From: Micromonospora marina
GTDB lineage: Bacteria; Actinomycetota; Actinomycetes; Mycobacteriales; Micromonosporaceae
Direction: 5' to 3'
Assembly (NCBI RefSeq): GCF_900091565.1
Contig: NZ_FMCV01000014.1
Coordinates: forward strand, 62,001 to 126,000
DNA: 64,000 bases
Shown: positions 16,762 through 26,758 of the stretch, in pieces
Position numbering within the stretch: the first letter of the stretch is position 1
Layout of the letters: each line of letters begins with the position of its first letter
Notes under the pieces: generated by a model
Told to the model about the DNA's origin: nothing
Seen by the model: only the letters and a program-made list of their open reading frames with translations
The model's database searches: none
Position numbers and translations under genes: made by a program

Positions 16762-17891
16762 GCGTGACGCGATCAATCGCGGCGGCTCTCTTGATACTGG
16801 CTGTCGTGGCGCCAGGGCGTCCGGTCCTATCGCGATCGACTCTTGAACCTGGGAATCGCATAAGAGCGGACCAGTGGCACCTTCGTTACTTGCAGTCAGA
16901 CGTCGCCAACTCAATAGCTCAAGGCGAAGGAGTACTTGTCGCGGTCCCCGACACAGGGGTTTCCCCTCATCCAGACCTACGTAAAAACCTGCGACCCGGC
17001 ACTACCACGCTCCCGGGTGTGACCGGGGATGGTCGCGAAGACAAGAACAGCCATGGCACGGGCATGGCTGGCCTTATTGCCGCCCACGGCCAGAGCGATG
17101 GGACCGGAGCAGTTGGGATTGCTCCCAGCGCAAAAATTCTCCCGATCCAATCGTCTGCAGCAAACAACACTGGACAGCCGGATGACCTGGCAGCGGGAAT
17201 TTACTTTGCTATCGCACAGAACGCGACCGTAATTAGCATTTCCAGCAGCGGCGGATCGAGCCCAGCGCTAGTTCGATCAATCCACGCCGCATTATTGGCC
17301 GACATTGTCGTCGTTGCGGCGGTCGGAAATAGGCCAGAAGACGGATACGCCGGATACCCGGCCAGCGAATCAGGGGTGATCGCAGTCGGAGGCGTCGACC
17401 GCACCGGCGAGCATGCTCCCGTTTCGGTGGACGGCCCCGAGGTTGATGTAGTTGCCCCTGCTGTCGATATCTACAGCACGAGCTACGACGGCAAGTACTC
17501 GAAGGGTACGGGGACGTCCAGCGCGACGGCGATCGTTGCCGGGGCTGCTGCTCTCATCCGCTCCAAGTACCCCGACCTCCCCGCCCAGGAAGTCGCCCAC
17601 CGGCTGACCGCCACCGCCGTCGACAAGGGACCGCCCGGCCGCGACGACCAGTACGGCTACGGCGTGATCGACCTCGTCGCCGCGCTCACCGCCGACGTAC
17701 CGCCGCTCGGCTTCGAATCCTCGAACGTCACGCCACCGGCGTCGGCGGAGGCAGCCCCGGAAAAGGGGGACAGCGCCCGCACCGCACGCGGCCTCGCCAC
17801 CCTCGGTGTGCTGGTGGCGGCGGGCGGCGGCTACCTGTTCTGGCGGCGTCGCCGACGTGCCGACGACCCGCCGCCGAAGGTCAGCCGGTAG
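16758..17891 (+). CDS. Mycosin-like subtilisin (S8) serine protease, membrane anchored
   Basis: A 377-residue type-VII-secretion-style subtilase. It has an N-terminal signal segment, the catalytic triad in the order Asp (VAVPDTGVSPHPDL), His (NSHGTGMAGLIAA) and Ser (GTSSATAIVAGAAALI), and a C-terminal membrane helix (LATLGVLVAAGGGYLF) followed by an RRRRR anchor. Mycosins cleave secreted ESX substrates and stabilise the secretion pore. The GTG at 16758 gives a 4-bp overlap with the upstream gene; GTG 16764 is equally possible. About two-thirds of the gene (to about 17470) has unusually A/T-rich third positions, then composition returns abruptly to the local norm. No EccB, EccC or EccD gene lies nearby. 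Confidence 0.87.
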   Translation: MSVTRSIAAALLILAVVAPGRPVLSRSTLEPGNRIRADQWHLRYLQSDVANSIAQGEGVLVAVPDTGVSPHPDLRKNLRPGTTTLPGVTGDGREDKNSHGTGMAGLIAAHGQSDGTGAVGIAPSAKILPIQSSAANNTGQPDDLAAGIYFAIAQNATVISISSSGGSSPALVRSIHAALLADIVVVAAVGNRPEDGYAGYPASESGVIAVGGVDRTGEHAPVSVDGPEVDVVAPAVDIYSTSYDGKYSKGTGTSSATAIVAGAAALIRSKYPDLPAQEVAHRLTATAVDKGPPGRDDQYGYGVIDLVAALTADVPPLGFESSNVTPPASAEAAPEKGDSARTARGLATLGVLVAAGGGYLFWRRRRRADDPPPKVSR

Positions 17892-17901
17892 CGTCGGCGG
17901 G

Positions 17902-18558
17902 GTGTCGACCTCCGTACCGGTGCGCCTCGTGCTCGCCTCGCAGTCCCCCGCCCGCCGCAAGTTGCTCCAGGCCGCCGGGGTCGAGCCCGACGTGCTGGTA
18001 AGCGGTGTGGACGAGTCGCAGGTGGTGACCGATCGGGCCGAGGACCTGTGCCTGGAGCTGGCCCGGCTGAAGGCACAGGCCGTACGCGATCGGCTGCGGC
18101 CCTCGCCGGACGAGCGGACGCTGGTGCTGGGCTGCGACTCGGTGCTCGCGTTCGACGGCGAGATCTTCGGCAAGCCCGATGACGCGGTGGACGCCACCCG
18201 GCGGTGGCAGCGGATGCGCGGGCGCAGCGGCGTCCTGCACACCGGGCACTGCCTGATCGACGTCACCCACGAGTCGCAGGCCGAGGCGGTCGCCTCGACC
18301 ACTGTGCACTTCGCCGACATCAGCGACGAGGAGATCGCCGCGTACGTGGCGACGGGCGAGCCGCTGGCGGTGGCCGGCGCGTTCACCATCGACGGGCTGG
18401 GCGGGGCGTTCCTGACCGGGATCGAGGGCGACCCGGGCACGGTGGTGGGGTTGTCCCTGCCGCTGCTGCGCCGGCTGCTCGCCGAGGTGGACCTGAGCAT
18501 CGTCGACCTGTGGACGAAGGTCGCGCCCGGGGGCCAGGAGATCGAACATCTCGGCTAA
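17902..18558 (+). CDS. maf: Maf-family nucleoside triphosphate pyrophosphatase
   Basis: Hydrolyses non-canonical or pyrimidine nucleoside triphosphates to the monophosphate and pyrophosphate, a house-cleaning activity linked to septum control. The 218-residue protein has the hallmark LASQSPARRKLL at residues 9-20, the acidic GCDSVLAFDGEIFGKP motif near residues 76-91, and the AGAFTIDGLGGAF segment. The GTG at 17902 has TAGCGT at 17889-17894, overlapping the mycosin stop, so a leaderless transcript is likely. Maf follows accE in M. tuberculosis (Rv3282), consistent with a shared ancestral order. Confidence 0.93.
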   Translation: MSTSVPVRLVLASQSPARRKLLQAAGVEPDVLVSGVDESQVVTDRAEDLCLELARLKAQAVRDRLRPSPDERTLVLGCDSVLAFDGEIFGKPDDAVDATRRWQRMRGRSGVLHTGHCLIDVTHESQAEAVASTTVHFADISDEEIAAYVATGEPLAVAGAFTIDGLGGAFLTGIEGDPGTVVGLSLPLLRRLLAEVDLSIVDLWTKVAPGGQEIEHLG

Positions 18559-18567
18559 CGTCCGGAC

Positions 18568-19221
18568 ATGACCACGAAGCCGCTGCCGCTCACCCCGGAA
18601 CTGCACGCCTACCTGGTGGCCCACGGATCCACCCCGGACGAGGTCGTCCGGGATCTGGCCGAGGAGACCCTTGCGGCCCTGCCCGGCGAGGCGGTCATGC
18701 AGGTCGCGCCGGAGCAGGCCGCGTTCCTGACGTTCCTGACCCGGCTGCTCGGCGTACGGCAGGCGGTCGAGGTGGGCACGTTCACCGGCCTCTCGTCGCT
18801 GGCGATCGCCCGAGGGCTGGCCGAGGGTGGCAGGTTGACCTGCTTCGACATCTCCGAGGAGTACACGGGCGTGGCCCGGCGCTACTGGGAGCGCGCCGGT
18901 GTGCAGGACCGGATCGAGCTGCGCATCGGCCCGGCCGCCGAGACGCTGCGCGAACTACCCCGCGAGCGATACCTGGACTTCGCGTTCATCGACGCGGACA
19001 AGGTCGGCTACCCGATCTACTGGGACGAGCTGGTGCCCCGCATGCGTCCCGGCGCGGTGATCGCCGTCGACAACACGTTGCGCGACGGCCGGGTGCTGGC
19101 TCCGCGTAACGCCGACGACCGGGCGATCGCCGCCTTCAACGACGCGGTGATCGCTGATGTCCGCGTCGAGGCGGTCATGCTGCCGATCGCCGACGGCGTC
19201 ACGCTCGCCCGGGTGCTCTGA
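18568..19221 (+). CDS. SAM-dependent O-methyltransferase (CCoAOMT-like)
   Basis: A 217-residue class I methyltransferase of the caffeoyl-CoA/catechol O-methyltransferase family, metal-dependent in characterised members. The SAM-binding motif I is VEVGTFTGLSSLAIA (residues 68-82); metal/substrate residues are expected in FAFIDADKVGYPIYWDE and AVDNTLRDG. The protein starts 10 bp after maf, but TAACGT at 18556-18561 lies six bases before the ATG, so it may also have its own leaderless promoter. The substrate cannot be inferred. Confidence 0.92.
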   Translation: MTTKPLPLTPELHAYLVAHGSTPDEVVRDLAEETLAALPGEAVMQVAPEQAAFLTFLTRLLGVRQAVEVGTFTGLSSLAIARGLAEGGRLTCFDISEEYTGVARRYWERAGVQDRIELRIGPAAETLRELPRERYLDFAFIDADKVGYPIYWDELVPRMRPGAVIAVDNTLRDGRVLAPRNADDRAIAAFNDAVIADVRVEAVMLPIADGVTLARVL

Positions 19222-19235
19222 GCCGGCCGAACACA

Positions 19236-19290
19236 ACCTCGCCGTGGTGGCGGTATCCCTGGTCGCCGGAAGCCGCCACTTCGCCGTAGT
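19236..19290. repeat. GTGGCGG palindromic intergenic element, copy A
   Basis: An inverted repeat GTGGCGG (19247-19253) and CCGCCAC (19273-19279) with less perfect outer arms, located between the convergent methyltransferase and MFS genes. It shares GTGGCGGTATCC with the structured element at 53642-53783, in inverted orientation. It may act as a two-way terminator. Confidence 0.6.
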
Positions 19291-19298
19291 GGAGTCGA

Positions 19299-20726
19299 TC
19301 AAGCCGCGCGGCCCGGCGCACGCAGGGCGCGGCCCAGCCGCACCGTGAGCAGCACCGCGACCGCGATGAACGCGGGCAGCAGCAGGAACGCCGGGTGCGG
19401 GCCGACGCCGTCGGCCACCCACCCGAGCGCCACCGGCGCGATCCCGAAACCCACACCCATCGAGTACGCAGACCAGCCCGCCGCCTTGTCCGCGGCCGGA
19501 CCGGCGACGGCGAGCGCGATCGAGATCGCCAGCGGGTAGTGCAGCGCGTTGCCGAGCCCGAGCACGACCAGCCCGGTGACCGCGAGCCAGCCGACCGTAC
19601 TGCCCCAGAACAGCGCGAACCCGGCCCCCGAGACGGTGAGCGCGCCGAGCAGCAGCGGTACCGGCGCCCAGCGCAGCGCGGCCCGGCCACCGGCGATCCG
19701 CCCGGCGAACATGCCGCAGACGATCGCGGCGACCGCCGCCGACGCCCCGCCCGCGCTCAACCCGGCGTGGGTCCGCAGCACGTCGGCGGTCCACAACGAC
19801 AGGCACACCTCGATCGAGCCGGTGACGGACATCAGGACCCAGGCGATCCAGTACGCACGCGGCAGCCGCCCCGCCGCACCCGAGTCGGAGGAAACGGGCA
19901 CGCCGGAGGCGGGAACTGCCGAAGCCGGGACGGACTGAGCGGGCACGGCGGCTTCGGCGGCACCGGAGGCCGGAACGACCGAAGCGGGGACGGCAGAAGC
20001 AGGCACGGCAGGAGCGGGCACGGCAGGAGCGGGCACGGCGGGAGCGGGCACGGCGGGAGCGGGCACGGCGGGCACGGCGACCTCGGAAGCGGGGACGGCG
20101 GGAACCCGGGTGGAGGCGGCGACGGGGATAGGCGCACCGGCAGCCGCGCCAGCGGGGCCGCGTCGCGACACGCGTACCCGGAAGGTCAGCGCCGCGAGGG
20201 CGACGAGCGTGATCAGGCCGACCTCGACGGCCATCAGCGGTCGCCAGCCGAGACCCGCGTCGACGGTGGCGCCGATGGTCAGCGGCGCCAGGATGCCCAT
20301 GCCGGCGCAGGCCGCGTTGGCCTCGGTGAGCGCGGCGGGGGCGGCGGGTCCGTGCCGGGCGGTGAGCACCACGCTGACGCCGCTGACGACCATCATGCCG
20401 AAGGTGGCGACGACAGCGACGGCGGCGAGCGTGGCCGGCAGCGGGCGGAGCAGGCCGAGCGTTGAGACACCGGCGGCGACGCCGGCTAGGCCGAGCCAGA
20501 TGGCCGGGCCGCGGCCGAGGCGGCGGGCGACCGGGGCGAACAGCGCGCCGCCGGCGAGCGCGCCCACAGCGATGCCGGTGCTGTGCAGGCCGGCGACGGC
20601 GGCGCTGGTGCCCTGCTCGTCGCGGAGCAGGGGCACGACCGGGCCGAACCCGTAGAGGAAGAAGCCCCACAGGCCGAGCTGGGCGTAGGTCAGCCAGGTG
20701 ATCCGGTCACGGGTGAGGCGGGGCAC
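19299..20726 (-). CDS. MFS transporter with VPAPA-repeat central loop
   Basis: A 475-residue major facilitator protein with about 12 membrane helices, most like sugar- or drug-efflux MFS proteins of actinomycetes. The N-terminal six helices are followed by a central loop of about 80 residues (about 200-280) made largely of VPAPA, VPASA and similar pentapeptides, encoded by 15-bp tandem repeats at about 19900-20110. The second six helices then follow. Central MFS loops are normally cytoplasmic and non-repetitive. The GTG at 20726 has TAGCGT (20739-20734) seven bases upstream, so translation is probably leaderless. The substrate is unknown. Confidence 0.9.
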   Translation of the reverse strand: MPRLTRDRITWLTYAQLGLWGFFLYGFGPVVPLLRDEQGTSAAVAGLHSTGIAVGALAGGALFAPVARRLGRGPAIWLGLAGVAAGVSTLGLLRPLPATLAAVAVVATFGMMVVSGVSVVLTARHGPAAPAALTEANAACAGMGILAPLTIGATVDAGLGWRPLMAVEVGLITLVALAALTFRVRVSRRGPAGAAAGAPIPVAASTRVPAVPASEVAVPAVPAPAVPAPAVPAPAVPAPAVPASAVPASVVPASGAAEAAVPAQSVPASAVPASGVPVSSDSGAAGRLPRAYWIAWVLMSVTGSIEVCLSLWTADVLRTHAGLSAGGASAAVAAIVCGMFAGRIAGGRAALRWAPVPLLLGALTVSGAGFALFWGSTVGWLAVTGLVVLGLGNALHYPLAISIALAVAGPAADKAAGWSAYSMGVGFGIAPVALGWVADGVGPHPAFLLLPAFIAVAVLLTVRLGRALRAPGRAA

Positions 20727-20790
20727 GGGCCTTACGCTACGCGCGCCCGGGCGGTGCCCCGCCGTGAGTGAGAGCCAGCTCTCGTGGGGT

Positions 20791-20842
20791 GTTAAGCGGG
20801 GCCCCCTCCTCTACCGGAGGCGTTAAAAGGGGGCCCCTCCTT
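20791..20842 (-). repeat. GGGGCCCC/GTTAAC bipartite repeat, copy 2
   Basis: Immediately follows the stop of the ABC permease gene on the minus strand. Two GGGGCCCC-type blocks, each followed by TTAAC, are separated by the same CTCCGGTAGAG linker as copies 1 and 4. Confidence 0.75.
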
Positions 20843-21597
20843 CAACGAACGCTGCGGGCGAACTGGCGGGCGGCCCAGAACACGCCCGCGGCGGCGAGCA
20901 CCGCGATGATGCCGAGGCCCTGCCAGACGCGGTCGTTGCCGAGGTCGCCGTTGAACAGCGCGCGGGTGCCCTCGACCGCCCAGGAGAACGGGTTCCACTT
21001 GGCCACGCCCTGGAGCCAGCCCGGGGCGAAGGTGAGCGGCAGCAGGATGCCGGAGAGCAGCAGTACCGGCTGCGCGACGGTGTTCATCAGCGGGGCGAGC
21101 GCGTCCTCGCTCTTGACCTTGAGTGCGATGCCGTAGGAGACGGCCGAGGTCATCAGCGCGATGAGGGCGAGCATCAGGTACGCCAGGAGCAGGTTGCCGA
21201 TGAACACGCGCAGGTCGAACGCGAGCGCCAGCAGGGTGATGATGATCGCCTGCGCGATCAGCGAGACGACGTCGCGCAGCGAGCGGCCGAGCAGCAGGGC
21301 GAGCCGGCTGACCGGGGTGACCCGGGAGCGTTCGATCACGCCGGCGCGCAGTTCGGCGATCAGGCCGAAGCCCTGGAACAGGCCGCCGAAGATGGCCAGC
21401 AGCACGAGCAGGCCGGGCACGAAGATCTTGTATGCGGCGGCCTGCGTGGGCGCGTTCAGCGCCGGCTTGAGCAGCGGGGCGAACAGGAGCAGGTACATCA
21501 CCGGCTGGAAGACGCCGACGAAGATCCATACCGGGTTGCGCAGCAGCAGTTGCGTCTGACGCTGGAAGATCAGCCAGGTGTCGCGGGCGAGTTTCAT
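20842..21597 (-). CDS. ABC-2 type transporter permease (DrrB-like)
   Basis: A 251-residue permease with six hydrophobic helices, of the ABC-2 family typified by daunorubicin resistance DrrB. A conserved region around YKIFVPGLLVLLAIFGGLFQGFGLIAELRAGV (positions about 21340-21440) holds the G-F-G-L-I turn and the E-R coupling helix. The ATG at 21597 follows a GGAGAAG ribosome site 17 bp after the ATPase stop, so the two genes form one exporter operon. The family exports hydrophobic drugs or lipids. The adjacent PadR gene upstream probably controls it. Confidence 0.92.
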   Translation of the reverse strand: MKLARDTWLIFQRQTQLLLRNPVWIFVGVFQPVMYLLLFAPLLKPALNAPTQAAAYKIFVPGLLVLLAIFGGLFQGFGLIAELRAGVIERSRVTPVSRLALLLGRSLRDVVSLIAQAIIITLLALAFDLRVFIGNLLLAYLMLALIALMTSAVSYGIALKVKSEDALAPLMNTVAQPVLLLSGILLPLTFAPGWLQGVAKWNPFSWAVEGTRALFNGDLGNDRVWQGLGIIAVLAAAGVFWAARQFARSVR

Positions 21598-21614
21598 GAC
21601 AGCTTCTCCGGGGG

Positions 21615-22574
21615 TCAGGACTCGCGCAGCGAGCGGCCGGTCTTGGTGAGGAAGACGTCGTCGAGGCTGGGGCGGTGCAGCTCGATCGAGCGCAGGTCCA
21701 GCCCGGCGTGGTCGAGGCGGCGCAGCACCTGCGGGATGGCGGTGGCGCCCTCGTCGACGTAGAGGCGCAGGCCGCCCTCGTCGACGGTCTCCAGCTTGCT
21801 CACGTACGCCTCGGTGTCGAACAGCTCGGCGGCGCGCGGGGTGGTGGCGGCGTCCAGGCCGACGATCACCACTTCGCCGGAGATCTCCCGCTTCAGCTCG
21901 GCCGGTGTGCCCTCGGCGACGACCTCGCCGTGGTCCATGATCGCGATGCGGTCGCAGAGCGCGTCCGCCTCGTCCAGGTAGTGCGTGGTGATGAAGACGG
22001 TCATCCCCTCGGTACGCAGCCGGCGGATCTCGTCCCACATGTGCGCGCGGCTCTGCGGGTCGAGGCCGGTGGTCGGCTCGTCCAGGAAGACGATCTTCGG
22101 CTCGTGGATGATGCCGAGGGCGATCTCGACGCGCCGGCGCTGCCCGCCGGAGTAGGTCTTGGTCTTGCGGTCGGCGTACTCGGCGAGCTGGAAGGCTTCG
22201 AGCGCGCGCTCGGCGCGGCGGTGCGCCTCGGCCTTGCCGATGCCGTAGAGGCGGGCCTGGAGCACCAACTCCTCGCGGGCGCTCGACTCGTCCCAGGTGC
22301 TGCCGCCCTGGGCCACGTAGCCGATCCGGCGGCGCACCTCGGCCGGGTTCTTGCGCAGGTCGGCACCGGCCACCGTGGCCTCGCCGCCGTCCGGCTCGAT
22401 GAGGGTGGCCAGCATCCGCAGCGTGGTGGTCTTGCCGGCGCCGTTGGGCCCGAGGAAACCGAAGATCTCCCCCGCTGCGACGTCGAGGTTGACGCCGCGG
22501 ACCGCGTCGACTGTCTTCGTCTCGCGACCCGCGCGGGAGCGGTACGACTTCCGCAACCCCCTGGTCTCGATCAT
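21615..22574 (-). CDS. ABC transporter ATP-binding protein (DrrA-like)
   Basis: A 319-residue ATPase that powers the permease encoded just downstream. It shows Walker A GPNGAGKTTT (about residues 43-52), signature YSGGQRRRVEIALG (about residue 143), Walker B IVFLDEPTTGLDPQSR and switch His in FITTHYLDEAD. The C-terminal 100 residues are the regulatory tail seen in drug-export ATPases of the DrrA type. The unit is transcribed leftward after padR from a promoter at 22656-22685 that overlaps a putative PadR site. Confidence 0.94.
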   Translation of the reverse strand: MIETRGLRKSYRSRAGRETKTVDAVRGVNLDVAAGEIFGFLGPNGAGKTTTLRMLATLIEPDGGEATVAGADLRKNPAEVRRRIGYVAQGGSTWDESSAREELVLQARLYGIGKAEAHRRAERALEAFQLAEYADRKTKTYSGGQRRRVEIALGIIHEPKIVFLDEPTTGLDPQSRAHMWDEIRRLRTEGMTVFITTHYLDEADALCDRIAIMDHGEVVAEGTPAELKREISGEVVIVGLDAATTPRAAELFDTEAYVSKLETVDEGGLRLYVDEGATAIPQVLRRLDHAGLDLRSIELHRPSLDDVFLTKTGRSLRES

Positions 22575-22655
22575 TTCTGCTCCTGGTCGTCCGGGCGGAC
22601 CTGAGCGGCCGCCGATCGTCCGCGAGGACGCACGAATCCCCCGCGATTCCCGCTG

Positions 22656-22694
22656 AGGCTAACGCGATATAGCGTTTTTGGTCAACTTTGATTA
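22656..22694 (-). promoter_or_regulatory. Promoter and putative PadR operator of the ABC exporter
   Basis: On the minus strand TTGACC (22685-22680) and TAGCCT (22661-22656) are 18 bp apart. The -35 is overlapped by TAATCAAAGTTGAC (22694-22681), whose core TCAA-AG-TTGA is palindromic. A similar site (11 of 14 identical) lies before padR at 23321-23334. Confidence 0.55.
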
Positions 22695-22701
22695 TGTCGT
22701 G

Positions 22702-23307
22702 TCATCGGGTTCCGTCGGTCCAGCCCGACCAGCCCTCGGCACGCTCCATCCCATCGGACAGGTACGACACTCCCGACTCGATCCGCTCCGCGATCCGCTC
22801 GCACCAGGCCGTCTCCGCCTCGGCCCGGGCCAGCCACAGCTCGAACATCCACCCGACGTGCACCGGCTTGCGGGTGCCTACCCAGTCCGAGTCGAGCGAG
22901 GCACGCATCGACTCGACCCCGGCCCGGAGCAGGTTCGCCCGGTTGCGCAGCGCCGCCGCGGCCTCCTCGCGCGGCATCGCCGGCAGGAACGAGAACGCCG
23001 CGACGAACGGATCAGGCGGCTCCTGGACCTGCCACCACTGCGCCCGCAGCAACGTCTCGAACTCGTCCTCCCCCTTCGCCGTCACCTCGTACGTGGTGCG
23101 CGCCGGGCGGGCGCCCACCTGCTCGACCGAGACGGTCCGCAGCAGGCCCTCGTCGGTGAGCTTGCGCAACGCGTGGTAGATCGAGCCGGGCTGCACGTTC
23201 GCCCACTTGTCCGCGCTCCAACTGAGCAGTTCGCGGCGCACGTCGTAGCCGTGCACCGGCTGCATCCACCTGACCAGGCCGAGAATCATCATCCGCGTCG
23301 CCGACAC
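22702..23307 (-). CDS. PadR-family transcriptional regulator (PadR plus Vir_act_alpha_C)
   Basis: A 201-residue repressor. The N-terminal winged helix includes [22 protein letters not shown] and the [18 protein letters not shown] recognition region. The C-terminal alpha-helical domain (about residues 95-201) mediates dimer formation and effector binding. The GTG at 23307 has TACGCT (23319-23314) six bases upstream, so it is probably leaderless. The gene lies directly upstream of and codirectional with a drrA/drrB-like exporter, and both promoters carry a TAAyCAA-type site, so autoregulation and drug-induced derepression of the exporter are likely. It is divergent from the acyl-CoA carboxylase alpha gene. 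Confidence 0.9.
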   Translation of the reverse strand: MSATRMMILGLVRWMQPVHGYDVRRELLSWSADKWANVQPGSIYHALRKLTDEGLLRTVSVEQVGARPARTTYEVTAKGEDEFETLLRAQWWQVQEPPDPFVAAFSFLPAMPREEAAAALRNRANLLRAGVESMRASLDSDWVGTRKPVHVGWMFELWLARAEAETAWCERIAERIESGVSYLSDGMERAEGWSGWTDGTR

Positions 23308-23313
23308 GGGGCA

Positions 23314-23334
23314 AGCGTAATAACCAAGTTTGAC
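23314..23334 (-). promoter_or_regulatory. Promoter and putative operator of padR
   Basis: TACGCT (23319-23314, minus strand) lies six bases before the padR GTG. TAACCAAGTTTGAC at 23321-23334 resembles the site before the ABC genes. Confidence 0.5.
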
Positions 23335-23424
23335 TACAGTGCCGCATCCCACACTGAGCGATCGTTAGGCTCCGCAGCTCGGCCGCTAAACTCCCGGCAA
23401 CGACCTCCCGGGAGGAGCCACAAG

Positions 23425-25176
23425 GTGCGCAAGGTTCTCATCGCCAACCGCGGCGAGATCGCCGTCCGCGTCATCCGCGCCTGCCGCGACGCCGGGCTGG
23501 CCAGCGTCGCCGTCTACGCGGACTCCGACCGGGACGCCCTGCACGCCACGCTCGCCGACGAGGCGTACGCGCTCGGCGGCGACACCGCCGCCGACAGCTA
23601 CCTGCGCATCGACAAGCTGATCGACGTGGCGGCCCGCGCCGGCGCGGACGCGGTGCACCCCGGCTACGGCTTCCTCTCCGAGAACGCCGACTTCGCCCAG
23701 GCCGTCATCGACGCCGGGCTGACCTGGATCGGCCCCACCCCGCAGGCGATCCGCGACCTGGGCGACAAGGTGACCGCCCGGCACATCGCGCAGCGCGCCG
23801 GCGCGCCGCTGGTGCCCGGCACCCCGGACCCGGTGGGCAACGCGGACGAGGTGATGGCGTTCGCCGTCGACCACGGCCTGCCGGTCGCCATCAAGGCCGC
23901 CTTCGGCGGTGGCGGGCGCGGCCTGAAGGTCGCCCGCACCATGGAGGAGATCCCGCACCTGTTCGAGTCGGCCACCCGCGAGGCGGTCGCCGCGTTCGGC
24001 CGGGGCGAGTGCTTCGTCGAGCGCTACCTGGACAAGCCGCGCCACGTGGAGGCGCAGGTGCTGGCCGACCAGCACGGCAACGTGATCGTGGTGGGCACCC
24101 GGGACTGCTCGTTGCAGCGCCGCCACCAGAAGCTGGTCGAGGAGGCGCCCGCGCCGTTCCTCACCGACGCCCAGCGCGCCCAGATCCACGACAGCGCCAA
24201 GGCCATCTGCCGCGAGGCCGGCTATCACGGCGCCGGGACCGTCGAATACCTGGTCGGCGCGGACGGCACGATCTCGTTCCTGGAGGTCAACACCCGGCTC
24301 CAGGTCGAGCACCCGGTGACCGAGGAGACCGCCGGCATCGACCTGGTGCGCGAGCAGTTCCGCATCGCCGACGGGGAGAAGCTGCGCTTCACCGAGGACC
24401 CGACGCCGCGCGGGCACGCCATCGAGTTCCGGATCAACGGCGAGGATCCGGGCCGTAACTTCCTGCCCGCCCCGGGCGCCGTCACCGCCCTGCGCCTGCC
24501 CTCCGGGCCGGGCGTGCGGGTGGACACCGGCATCTCAGCCGGGGACGTGATCGGCGGCAACTTCGACTCGCTGCTGGCCAAGGTGATCATCGTCGGCGAG
24601 ACGCGGACCGAGGCGCTGGAGCGGGCCCGCCGGGCGCTCGACGAGATGGTGGTCGACGGCATGGCCACCGCGCTGCCCTTCCACCGCCTGGTGATCCGCG
24701 ACGAGGCGTTCACCGCCGAGCCGTTCACCGTGCACACCCGGTGGATCGAGACCGAGTGGGACAACACCGTCCCGGCCTTCACCGCCGCCGCCGGCCCCGC
24801 CGACGAACCGGCCGGGCGCGAGACGGTCGTGGTCGAGGTGGGCGGCAAGCGGCTGGAGGTCGTCCTCCCCGCCGGGCTCGGCGCGGGTACGGCGGCAGCC
24901 GCGCCCGCCGCGAAGAAGCCGGCCCGCCGGGGTGGCGGGGGCAAGGCGGGTGCCGCGGTCAGCGGTGACACGCTCACCTCGCCGATGCAGGGCACGATCG
25001 TGAAGATCGCCGTCGCCGACGGCGACCAGGTGGCCGAGGGCGACCTGGTCGTGGTGCTGGAGGCGATGAAGATGGAGCAGCCGCTGCACGCGCACAAGGC
25101 CGGCACGGTGAGCGGGCTCGCGGCCGAAGTCGGCGCGGTGATCACCGCCGGCGCGGCGATCTGCACCATCGCCTGA
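23425..25176 (+). CDS. accA: Acyl-CoA carboxylase alpha subunit (biotin carboxylase plus biotin carrier)
   Basis: A 583-residue fusion like mycobacterial AccA3. It carboxylates its own biotin with ATP and bicarbonate and hands the CO2 to the AccD subunits for malonyl- and methylmalonyl-CoA synthesis. Residues 1-445 form the biotin carboxylase with ATP-grasp motif [14 protein letters not shown], the [19 protein letters not shown] stretch and [15 protein letters not shown] Lys/Gly-rich linker leads to the carrier domain with EAMKME, in which Lys about 549 is biotinylated. The GTG at 23425 follows GGGAGGAGCC. Partners in the window are accD, accE and birA. A GGGGCCCC repeat follows the stop. Confidence 0.97.
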   Translation: MRKVLIANRGEIAVRVIRACRDAGLASVAVYADSDRDALHATLADEAYALGGDTAADSYLRIDKLIDVAARAGADAVHPGYGFLSENADFAQAVIDAGLTWIGPTPQAIRDLGDKVTARHIAQRAGAPLVPGTPDPVGNADEVMAFAVDHGLPVAIKAAFGGGGRGLKVARTMEEIPHLFESATREAVAAFGRGECFVERYLDKPRHVEAQVLADQHGNVIVVGTRDCSLQRRHQKLVEEAPAPFLTDAQRAQIHDSAKAICREAGYHGAGTVEYLVGADGTISFLEVNTRLQVEHPVTEETAGIDLVREQFRIADGEKLRFTEDPTPRGHAIEFRINGEDPGRNFLPAPGAVTALRLPSGPGVRVDTGISAGDVIGGNFDSLLAKVIIVGETRTEALERARRALDEMVVDGMATALPFHRLVIRDEAFTAEPFTVHTRWIETEWDNTVPAFTAAAGPADEPAGRETVVVEVGGKRLEVVLPAGLGAGTAAAAPAAKKPARRGGGGKAGAAVSGDTLTSPMQGTIVKIAVADGDQVAEGDLVVVLEAMKMEQPLHAHKAGTVSGLAAEVGAVITAGAAICTIA

Positions 25177-25181
25177 GGTGC

Positions 25182-25231
25182 AAAGGAAGGGCCCCTTGTT
25201 AACGCGTGCGGTAGAGAAGGGGCCCCTTCTT
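25182..25231 (+). repeat. GGGGCCCC/GTTAAC bipartite repeat, copy 3
   Basis: Starts 5 bp after the accA stop, in the same orientation relative to the gene as the other copies. The blocks GGGCCCCTTGTTAACGC and AAGGGGCCCCTTCTTGAC are separated by GTGCGGTAGAG. Confidence 0.75.
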
Positions 25232-25233
25232 GA

Positions 25234-26742
<1,509 letters not shown>

Positions 26743-26758
26743 CGCCGGGCCCACCGGC

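Noticed and set aside
19395-20465. Repeat-rich Gly/His plus-strand frame opposite the MFS gene
   Set aside because: It is the complement of the VPAPA repeats; the MFS frame explains the DNA.
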